Assembly: GCF_029946515.1 (NCBI RefSeq)
Contig: NZ_JARZHH010000077.1
Location: 1-52,833 of the forward strand
Direction of reading: 5' to 3'
DNA: 52,833 nt
From: Polyangium sp. 6x1
Lineage (GTDB): Bacteria > Myxococcota_A > Polyangia > Polyangiales > Polyangiaceae
The notes beneath the pieces were generated by a model. That model saw only the letters and a list, made by a program, of their open reading frames with translations. It had not been told where the DNA came from and searched no databases. A program made the translations under genes and the position numbers. Shown one piece after another: positions 46,886 through 52,833 of the stretch. The first letter of the stretch is position 1. Every line of letters begins with the position of its first letter.

Positions 46886-48205
46886 GTGGCGAGCGAGCCT
46901 CCGCCCGCGCCTCCGGCCCGTGATCCCACGGCGAAGCCGCCGCGCCGTCCGCGCTCGCGTCGCCGCCGCATCGCGGCCCTCGTCGTCCTCGCCCTCGCGC
47001 TCGTCCTCGTCCTCGATCAAGTCGGCGTGCGTGAGCTCTCGGGCCGCGATTTTCCGCAGACCGACGCGCTCTCGCCGACGCTGCGCGCGCACGTCGAGGC
47101 GCTCGCCGCGCCCGCGTGGGGCGGCCGCGTCCCTGGCAGCGAGGGCAACGCCGCGGCGGCGCGGTACCTCGCCGACGCGCTCGCCGCCGCCTCCGTAAAA
47201 CCGTTCCCTTCGCTCGGCGGCTATCTTGCGCCGCTCGCGGAGCCGAGCTCGCCGCTCGGGCACAACGTGCTCGGATGGATCCCTCCCGAAGGCCCGGGTG
47301 AGCCGCGCGGCACCATCGTCCTCGGCGCGCACTTCGATCATCTCGGCAAGACCGACGAGGGTCTGCTCCTCGGCGCCGACGACAACGCCGCGGCCGTCGC
47401 CGTCCTCCTCGGCGCGCTCCCCTCGCTGCTCGCGCAGCACCCGCGCCCGTACGGCATCGCCGTCGCCTTTTTCAACACCGAAGAGGCGCCCTACTTCGGC
47501 ACGCCGCGCCAGGGCTCGCAGCGCTTCGTCGCCGCGCTCCCGAAGGAGATCGGCGGCCTCTCCTCGGTCCGCCTCGCCGTCGTCCTCGACCTCATCGGCG
47601 GCGTCGTCTGGCGCCGCACCGCCGACACCGTCTTCGCGTGCGGCGCCGAGAAGACGCTTGGCCTTCCGGCGATCGTCGACGGCGTCCGCGAGCCTGGGCT
47701 CGACGTTCGCCGCCTCGGCATCCACACGGTCGAGAACATCCCTGGCTACCCGCCGCAGCCCTTCTCCGACTACGACGTCTTTCGCGACAGCGGCGTCCCG
47801 TTCCTCTTCCTCTCCAGCGGCCGCACGCCCCGGTATCACCGCGCCTCGGACCTGCCGGAAGCGCTCCACTACGACCGGATGGCGCGCACGTCGCGCTGGA
47901 TCGCCTCCCTCGTCGCCGCGCTCGCCACAGCGCCTGCCGCGCTCTCCTTCGACCCGCGCGGCGAGGACCTCGCGGCCGAGCGCGACACGCTCCGGTTCGC
48001 CTTCGACGCGGCTTCCAAGCCTTGGAGCTCCATCCCTGGCACGGGCCCTGTCACGGCGGCGCGGATCCTCGGCGATCGCGGCCGCCTCGAAGCCATGGCC
48101 GAGCCGGGCCACGTGTGGACCCCCGAGGATGCCCGGGCAATCGAGCGCGCGAGCTTCCGCCTCCAGTGCTTGCTTTATCGCTTCCCGGTCTGCTTCACGC
48201 TTTGA
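46886..48205 (+). CDS. M28-family zinc metallopeptidase, membrane-anchored
   Basis: A 439-aa protein. A short Arg-rich N-terminus and one membrane helix (about 28-46) place the catalytic domain in the periplasm. Zinc ligands of the M28 aminopeptidase family are clear: GAHFDHLG (His149, Asp151), GADDN (bridging Asp), FFNTEEAP with the general base and ligand Glu, VVLDLIGG (Asp235) and a late His in RYHRASD. Probable role: release of N-terminal amino acids from peptides. The start is a GTG (46886) without a strong ribosome-binding site. The final 100 residues are an extra helical domain. Confidence 0.87.
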   Translation: MASEPPPAPPARDPTAKPPRRPRSRRRRIAALVVLALALVLVLDQVGVRELSGRDFPQTDALSPTLRAHVEALAAPAWGGRVPGSEGNAAAARYLADALAAASVKPFPSLGGYLAPLAEPSSPLGHNVLGWIPPEGPGEPRGTIVLGAHFDHLGKTDEGLLLGADDNAAAVAVLLGALPSLLAQHPRPYGIAVAFFNTEEAPYFGTPRQGSQRFVAALPKEIGGLSSVRLAVVLDLIGGVVWRRTADTVFACGAEKTLGLPAIVDGVREPGLDVRRLGIHTVENIPGYPPQPFSDYDVFRDSGVPFLFLSSGRTPRYHRASDLPEALHYDRMARTSRWIASLVAALATAPAALSFDPRGEDLAAERDTLRFAFDAASKPWSSIPGTGPVTAARILGDRGRLEAMAEPGHVWTPEDARAIERASFRLQCLLYRFPVCFTL

Positions 48206-48212
48206 CGCATCG

Positions 48213-48249
48213 GGCCGCGGTTGTTGCGGAGCCAACCCTCGTCGCGGCC
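48213..48249. terminator. Hairpin after the M28 peptidase
   Basis: GGCCGCG (48213-48219) pairs with CGCGGCC (48243-48249), and an inner GGTTG/CAACC stem continues it across a 9-base loop. It starts 8 bases after the stop codon. There is no T-run, so intrinsic termination is uncertain. Confidence 0.4.
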
Positions 48250-48325
48250 GGACGAACGTGCAGAACGCCTCTGCGCGCGCGAGGCCGCTTCATGCTACGT
48301 TCGGTCCCGGAGATTGCTCGAGACG

Positions 48326-48592
48326 ATGCCCGCGAACATCGATCAGATGCTCAAGGTTTGCCGTGAGGTGATCGCTCCGCTCGTGCGTGCGGACCAAGGC
48401 GAGTTGTACCTCGTGGCCGTGGAGCCCGACCAGATCACGCTCCACCTCGCGGGGATGTGCGCGGGTTGCCCCGGCGCGAACCTCACGGCGAAGGGCGTCA
48501 TCGAGCCGGCCGTGCATGCGGTCGCGCCCTCGGCGCGTGTCGTCGTGACGAGCGGCATCCGCATCCCCGAAGGCGCGTCGCTCGTCACCTGA
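48326..48592 (+). CDS. NifU C-terminal-like iron-sulfur scaffold protein
   Basis: An 88-aa protein that is essentially the NifU C-terminal domain. It begins MPANIDQMLKVCREVIAPLVRADQGELYLV and contains the cluster-binding pair CAGCPGA (CxxC) and VIEPAVHAVAP, as in Nfu proteins that carry iron-sulfur clusters to apo-proteins. ATG 48326 is chosen because the domain begins there. A TGCTACGTT element lies about 25 bases upstream. A partner cluster client could be the polyferredoxin at 36.7 kb, but this is speculation. Confidence 0.9.
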   Translation: MPANIDQMLKVCREVIAPLVRADQGELYLVAVEPDQITLHLAGMCAGCPGANLTAKGVIEPAVHAVAPSARVVVTSGIRIPEGASLVT

Positions 48593-48679
48593 GCCGACGC
48601 GCCCCCGAAGGCGACGCGCCCCGCGTGCCGGCCTTGGTTTGTCCTGGAGAGGGTGCGGGCGCTCGGCCCTGAAAAGCGA

Positions 48680-48704
48680 AGGGCCCCGCGTTTGGCGGGG
48701 CCCT
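48680..48704 (-). terminator. Intrinsic terminator of the minus-strand hypothetical
   Basis: AGGGCCCCGC (48680-48689) pairs perfectly with GCGGGGCCCT (48695-48704) around a 5-base loop. Read on the minus strand it follows the stop at 48712 and is followed by CGCTTTTC, a short T-run. This is the clearest rho-independent terminator in the window. Confidence 0.75.
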
Positions 48705-48711
48705 CGTCGGC

Positions 48712-49551
48712 TCACTTCTTCTTCTTGTTGTCGGCGGGCGGAGGCGGCGTCGGATCGGGGTCGGGCCCGCGGATCGCGGCGGCCACCGCAGGATCGATGG
48801 CATCCTCCTGCTTCGGCTTGTTCGGGCGCAGCGATTCGATGTTCTGCAGCGTCGCGTTGTCCTCGTACGCGATCGCGATCGCGGTCTCGCCGCGCTCGAT
48901 CAGGCGCACGTGCGTCGTCGCGTCCTTCCAGTCGATGACGGTGGCGAACCACCCGAGGTCCGGGTTCGGTGGGATGATCCGACCCGGCGTGCCGTACTGC
49001 GTGGAGAGCTTGACTGCGGACTCCTGGAAGTTCGTGCCGAGCGGCCCGCCCTTGGCGAGCTTGATCTCCTCGATGATCTTCCAGAGCTTGTCCTGGATGA
49101 AGAAGAAGTGGCGCGTCGGCTTGTCTTTGCGCGACAGCGTCAGGATCCACTCTTTGTTGAGGTAGCTGTATTCACCGCGGAGCGGCGTCGAGTCGAGGGC
49201 GACCGGCAACTTGCCGAACTCGATCTTGCTGCGGCGGAAGCTGTTTTTCTCTTCCAGGAGCGCCGCGTCGAGCTCGCGCATCTTCACGCCGGGCGAGACC
49301 TTCTGGTAGAGCGGCTTGTATTCCTCGTCGAGCTGCTTGTCGATCGCCTCGCCGACCTGCTTCGTGGTCATGCCCCACTTGATCGAAGCCGGATCGAGCG
49401 CGATAGGCTTCTTGGTGACCGCCGGGCCCGTCATGGCGGGCGCTGCCGCCGCTTTTTTCTTCGCCTGCGCCTCGACCACCATCGGGGTCACCGTCGCCGC
49501 GAGGCCAAACGTCGTCGCCAGGAGCGCCGCCCAAAGCTTGTTCACCTTCAT
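48712..49551 (-). CDS. Exported hypothetical protein with charged C-terminal tail
   Basis: A 279-aa protein. ATG 49551 has GGAGG 7 bases upstream and begins a signal peptide (MKVNKLWAALLATTFGLAA...AQA). The mature protein alternates helix and strand (IKWGMTTKQVGEAIDKQLD, YSYLNKEWILTLSRKDKPTRHFFFIQDKLWKI, SAVKLSTQYGTPGRIIPP), suggesting a compact periplasmic domain of unknown role. The end is a Pro/Asp/Lys low-complexity tail. It is followed by an intrinsic terminator and is divergent from the gene at 49722. Confidence 0.8.
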   Translation of the reverse strand: MKVNKLWAALLATTFGLAATVTPMVVEAQAKKKAAAAPAMTGPAVTKKPIALDPASIKWGMTTKQVGEAIDKQLDEEYKPLYQKVSPGVKMRELDAALLEEKNSFRRSKIEFGKLPVALDSTPLRGEYSYLNKEWILTLSRKDKPTRHFFFIQDKLWKIIEEIKLAKGGPLGTNFQESAVKLSTQYGTPGRIIPPNPDLGWFATVIDWKDATTHVRLIERGETAIAIAYEDNATLQNIESLRPNKPKQEDAIDPAVAAAIRGPDPDPTPPPPADNKKKK

Positions 49552-49568
49552 CTCCAATCCTCCGCCCC

Positions 49569-49585
49569 GCCGGCCCACGGCCGGC
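49569..49585. promoter_or_regulatory. Perfect inverted repeat in a divergent leader
   Basis: GCCGGCC (49569-49575), loop CAC, GGCCGGC (49579-49585). It lies 18 bases upstream of the minus gene's ATG, in the position of a leader hairpin or operator. The role is unknown. Confidence 0.4.
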
Positions 49586-49721
49586 AACCGGGATCTACCA
49601 GATTCTGCGGGAAAAGGGGCCCGCCGAGGTCTTCGGGGCGTTGGACGAAGCCCGGGCCCGATCGATGGAAAGGGATCCGATCGAGGCAGGAGGCTGCCAG
49701 CACTGACAGATCGGAGGGGAC

Positions 49722-50333
49722 GTGCTAGGTGCAGGCCCAATGGCGCAGCTCTCGACGCGGACGGCCAGGCGGGCCATGGCGGTCGCGTTCGGCGCGGCCC
49801 TCGGGGGGCTCGTGTCCGGGTGCGGCGCTGCGAGCGTCCCGGGCGACACGAACACCACCACGCACGCTCCGTGGCTCGGGCACGACCGCGAGCTCTTCGA
49901 CGACGTGGTCGATGCGGCCGCCCTCGGCCTCGGCGCGGACGTCTCGAACGCCCAGAAGGATCCGCTGCTGAAAGAGCGGGCGCGCGGGTCGGAGCTCGTC
50001 TCGCGGCTGCGGGTGAGCACGGTTACTGTCGAGTCGCTCGAACAGGTGCGCACCTACCGCCTCGTCCTTCAGGTCGTCCCGCCGGCCTTCAGCCCGCCGG
50101 CCTTCGAGCAGACGGCCTTCGAGCTCGTCATCGGGCCCACGGCCCCGTCCTACGGGGTCGCACAGGCCTTCGACATGCGCCTCCGTGGCGCGTCGTTCAT
50201 CGGCTTCCTCCATCGCTTTGCCGGCGAGGGAGACGAGCCGAGCAGGCTTCACTGGCACCTGTCGCCGGACACCGCCGAGGTGGCGGCCGCCGTGACGGAT
50301 GCCCTCGCCCTCGCGGAGCTGTCGGGATCGTGA
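49722..50333 (+). CDS. Small lipoprotein, hypothetical
   Basis: A 203-aa protein. GTG 49722 is preferred to ATG 49740 because GGAGGGG lies 5 bases before it. Signal peptide with lipobox LVSGC. The mature part has helices (ELFDDVVDAAALGLGADV) and a beta-rich C-terminal half (TYRLVLQVVPPAFSPPA, FELVIGP). I do not recognise the family. Its stop overlaps the GTG of map (GTGA), so the two genes are translationally linked. Confidence 0.75.
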   Translation: MLGAGPMAQLSTRTARRAMAVAFGAALGGLVSGCGAASVPGDTNTTTHAPWLGHDRELFDDVVDAAALGLGADVSNAQKDPLLKERARGSELVSRLRVSTVTVESLEQVRTYRLVLQVVPPAFSPPAFEQTAFELVIGPTAPSYGVAQAFDMRLRGASFIGFLHRFAGEGDEPSRLHWHLSPDTAEVAAAVTDALALAELSGS

Positions 50334-51151
50334 GCAACGTCAGCATCAAAACGTTGAAGGAAGTCGAAGGGATGCGCGCCGCGTGCCAGATGGCCGCGGA
50401 GACGCTGCTCGCCGTCGGGGAGATGATCCGCCCGGGCATCACCACGGAGGACATCAATCGTTTCGTCCACGACGACACGGTGCAGCGGGGCGGCTGGCCG
50501 GCGCCGCTGAACTACCACGGCTTCCCGAAGAGCGTGTGCACCTCGGTGAACGAGGTCGTCTGTCACGGCATCCCGGGGCCGCGGGTCCTCGAGCCCGGCG
50601 ACATCATCAACGTCGACGTCACCACGATCTACAACGGGTTTTACGGCGACACGTCGGCGACGTTCTACGTGGGCAAACCCTCGTCCGCGGCGAAGCACGT
50701 GACCGAGGTGTCGCGGCGCTCGCTAGACCTCGCGATCGCGCAGGTGCGCGAGGGCGCGCGGCTCGGAGACATCGGCGCGGCGATCCAGGAGTTCGCCGAG
50801 GGCGAGGGTTGTTCGGTGGTGCGTGCGTTCGTCGGGCACGGCATCGGCCGCGTGTTCCACGAGGCGCCGCAGGTCTCGCACGTCGGCAAACGCGGGACGG
50901 GGATGCGCCTGCGCGCCGGGATGTGCTTCACGATCGAGCCGATGATCAACCTCGGCCACCACGACGTGGAGGTCCTCGCGGACAAGTGGACGGCCGTCAC
51001 CGCGGATGGCTCGCTCTCCGCGCAGTTCGAGCACACGCTCGTCGTGACGAAGAACGGCTGTGAGGTGCTCACGCGTCGGAGCAAGAAACTCGCGAACAGC
51101 GAGATCTTCGCGGACGTGTTTTCAGTCGCCGCCGCGGCCACGACGCGCTAA
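50330..51151 (+). CDS. map: Methionine aminopeptidase type I
   Basis: Removes N-terminal Met from new proteins in the cytosol. The 273-aa protein shows the type I fold: IKTLKEVEGMRAACQMAAETL, NYHGFPKSVCTSVNEVVCHGIP (His ligand region), INVDVTTIYNGFYGDTSATF with two metal Asp residues, GHGIGRVFHEAPQV with metal His, and CFTIEPMIN and SAQFEHTLVV with two metal Glu residues. GTG 50330 overlaps the lipoprotein stop. The C-terminus is extended by about 20 residues beyond the usual family end. Confidence 0.95.
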   Translation: MSNVSIKTLKEVEGMRAACQMAAETLLAVGEMIRPGITTEDINRFVHDDTVQRGGWPAPLNYHGFPKSVCTSVNEVVCHGIPGPRVLEPGDIINVDVTTIYNGFYGDTSATFYVGKPSSAAKHVTEVSRRSLDLAIAQVREGARLGDIGAAIQEFAEGEGCSVVRAFVGHGIGRVFHEAPQVSHVGKRGTGMRLRAGMCFTIEPMINLGHHDVEVLADKWTAVTADGSLSAQFEHTLVVTKNGCEVLTRRSKKLANSEIFADVFSVAAAATTR

Positions 51152-51167
51152 CGGACCCATCGGTCCC

Positions 51168-52694
51168 ATGTCTCTCGATGAAGCTGCGCGCGGCCGGATC
51201 GCGCCGTACGTCTCCAGCCTGAACGACGACGTTTTCGCCCTCTCGGGTTTGCCCGAGGAGGTGATCGCCGTCCTCTTCGCCTACTACTCGCGCAGCCGCG
51301 ACGATCTGCGGACGAACCTCGCGCGCCTGCTCTCCGACCACGAGCTCGACGTCGAGGAAGGCGTGACGACGCGCCCCTCGTTCGGGCTCGCGACGGAGAA
51401 GGCGCGCGCGTTCCACGAGAAGTGGGTCGTCGGCTACGGGCACGCATCGGTCGCGGAGCACGCCGTCGTGCACCTCGCGATCGAGAACGTGAGCATCGTG
51501 GCCTCGAAGGTGATCGAGGACCTCCGGCTCGGCTCGTACACCGAGAAGAGCACGCGCTACGTGGTCTTCGATCGAAACAGCTTCGTGAACCTGCCCGAGC
51601 TCGAAGGCCCGCTCGGCCAGACGTACCGCACGAGCGCAGAGCGGCTCTTCACGACGTACGTCGATCTCATGGCGCGCGTGATGGATGCGCTACGCGTGCG
51701 CGTGCTCCGGCCGCCGGGCGCGTCGGAAGCAGCGCACGCGGCAGCGATCCGCGCGCATGCGTGTGATCTCCTGCGCGGTCTCTTGCCGGCCGGCACGCGG
51801 ACGAACCTCGGCCTCACCGCGAACGCGCGCGCGCTCGAAGCGCTGCTCACGAAGATGCTCTCGCATCCGCTCGCGGAGGTCCGCAACGTCGCAACGTCGA
51901 TGCACGCAGCGGCGCGCACCGTCACGCCGACGCTGGTGAAGTACGCGGCGCGGAGCGAGCATCGATCGGCCCAGCGCAGCGACGTGGGGGACAAGCTGCG
52001 ATCGATCTACGATCCAGGCCCCTGGGACGCCGCCGCGACGAACGTCGTCGGGCAACCGGTGCGGCTCGTGCGTCACGACAAGGACGCGCTGGAGCGCATC
52101 GTGCTCGCGCTCGCATACGAGAGCAGCGAGCCAAACGTGCACGCCCGCGGGCTCGCGGAGGCCATGCGCCACGCGACGTCGCGCGAGCTGGAAGACGTGG
52201 TCCGCGCGTCGGTCGCGCGGCGCGGCGCGCACGATCCGGTGCCGCGTGGCTTCGAGGCGACGACGATGACGTTCGAGCTGATGCTCGACTACGGCGCCTA
52301 CCGCGATCTGCAGCGGCACCGCATGCTCCTGCCAGCGACGCAGCGTCTCACGTGCCGGCTCGGCTTCGAGACGCCCGCAGAACTCACGGAGCTCGAGCTC
52401 GATCGGGCCTACACCGAGGCGATGGTCGCAGCATGCGACGCGTGGGAAGAGCTCGAAAGCAAGCGCCCCCTCGAAGCGCAGTACGCAGTGCCGCTCGGCT
52501 TCCGAATCCGCACGCTCTGGACCCTCAACCTGCGCGAGCTCTTCCACGTGGTCGAGCTGCGATCAGCGCGGCAAGGGCACGCGAGCTACCGCCGCATCGC
52601 GCAGGGGCTCTTCCGCGCGGCAATCGCCGTGCACCCCTGGCTCGAAGGCCTCGTCCGCGTGGACCTCGGCGACTACTCGCTCTCGCGCGCCTGA
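51168..52694 (+). CDS. Tandem ThyX-family protein (FAD-dependent thymidylate synthase-like, double domain)
   Basis: A 508-aa protein with two ThyX-like halves. Canonical ThyX (about 230 aa) makes dTMP from dUMP with FAD. In the first half (about 30-250) the HASVAEHAVVHLAIENVS block is present, and the signature region reads DLRLGSYTEKSTRY, so the RHR of RHR-x7-S has become DLR. The second half (about 310-500) has DLQRHRMLLPATQRLT: RHR (383-385) is kept but the Ser at the end is Arg. Each half keeps a later N-A-R or N-L-R-E-L segment (LTANARALEALL; TLNLRELFHVVELR). Activity as a thymidylate synthase is uncertain. ATG 51168. Confidence 0.82.
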   Translation: MSLDEAARGRIAPYVSSLNDDVFALSGLPEEVIAVLFAYYSRSRDDLRTNLARLLSDHELDVEEGVTTRPSFGLATEKARAFHEKWVVGYGHASVAEHAVVHLAIENVSIVASKVIEDLRLGSYTEKSTRYVVFDRNSFVNLPELEGPLGQTYRTSAERLFTTYVDLMARVMDALRVRVLRPPGASEAAHAAAIRAHACDLLRGLLPAGTRTNLGLTANARALEALLTKMLSHPLAEVRNVATSMHAAARTVTPTLVKYAARSEHRSAQRSDVGDKLRSIYDPGPWDAAATNVVGQPVRLVRHDKDALERIVLALAYESSEPNVHARGLAEAMRHATSRELEDVVRASVARRGAHDPVPRGFEATTMTFELMLDYGAYRDLQRHRMLLPATQRLTCRLGFETPAELTELELDRAYTEAMVAACDAWEELESKRPLEAQYAVPLGFRIRTLWTLNLRELFHVVELRSARQGHASYRRIAQGLFRAAIAVHPWLEGLVRVDLGDYSLSRA

Positions 52695-52704
52695 CTGCGT
52701 AGCG

Positions 52705-52833
52705 CCGGGGTTTCACCCCGGACCCGACCAGGGGTTGTCCACCCCTGGACCCGGACCAGGCGCGGCCTGGACCGGGGGTGCCAAAACCGCGCATCGCGCG
52801 GTTTTGGCAACGGCCCGTGGCAAGACCGGCAAC
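52705..52833. repeat. Multi-hairpin element, copy D (continues past the window)
   Basis: Left-half order: CCGGGGT/ACCCCGG (52705-52721), CCAGGGGT/ACCCCTGG with loop tgtcc (52728-52748), CCAGGC/GCCTGG (52756-52770) and the 14-bp stem TGCCAAAACCGCGC (52779-52809). Then ACGGCC...CAAGACC opens what looks like the core of copies A and B. It starts 10 bases after the ThyX-family stop. Confidence 0.88.

Noticed and set aside
51168-52694. Two ThyX halves as an assembly duplication or frameshift
   Set aside because: The halves differ widely in sequence and are joined by one uninterrupted frame, so this is an old fusion rather than an artefact.

Overview
High-GC DNA whose best fit is a large-genome myxobacterium of the Polyangiales (Sorangium/Polyangium type). 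The inference rests on glycine-rich tethered exported proteins, PEGA-type Ser/Thr kinases, many lipoproteins, frequent GTG starts, GTGA/ATGA/TGATG gene overlaps and dense use of both strands. I see no rRNA, tRNA, CRISPR array, transposase or phage gene.

Layout. (1) 1-7.1 kb: accessory exported proteins: the 3' part of a Gly-rich adenosine-deaminase-like protein, a collagen-like protein coupled to a small Ser/Gly-rich protein, a membrane-anchored alpha/beta hydrolase, two small exported proteins and a hypothetical. (2) 7.4-13.5 kb: housekeeping: accC (minus), then overlapping xseA-aroE-glycogen debranching enzyme. (3) 13.4-28.2 kb: a surface-glycan locus. Its core is one plus-strand run of coupled genes: methyltransferase, epimerase, GT4, CDP-glucose genes rfbF and rfbG, Wzx-like flippase and an asparagine-synthase-like protein. 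It is flanked by further glycosyltransferases, methyltransferases and a second asparagine-synthase-like protein. (4) 28.2-36.6 kb: cca-type nucleotidyltransferase, PEGA Ser/Thr kinase, a LolC/E-like permease with a large charged insert, and a GAF-PAS4 histidine kinase. (5) 36.7-39.5 kb: a polyferredoxin coupled to a Tat-exported DUF362 protein. (6) 39.6-46.9 kb: a second Ser/Thr kinase, UspA, a CDP-alcohol phosphatidyltransferase and a run of envelope lipoproteins (DUF4349, OmpA-like, sensor-like). (7) 46.9-52.7 kb: M28 peptidase, NifU-like protein, two small exported proteins, map and a tandem ThyX-family protein.

The strongest unexplained signal is a dispersed intergenic element built from four consecutive hairpins. 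It occurs at 7.1, 14.4, 23.7 and 52.7 kb. Stem sequences change on both arms between copies while loop sizes and order stay fixed, which looks like compensatory change. Two copies are composites of two inverted half-elements around a conserved core. A second, smaller hairpin repeat family sits near gene starts (8.9, 28.1 and 31.9 kb). The double ThyX protein divides the ThyX signature residues between its two degenerate halves.
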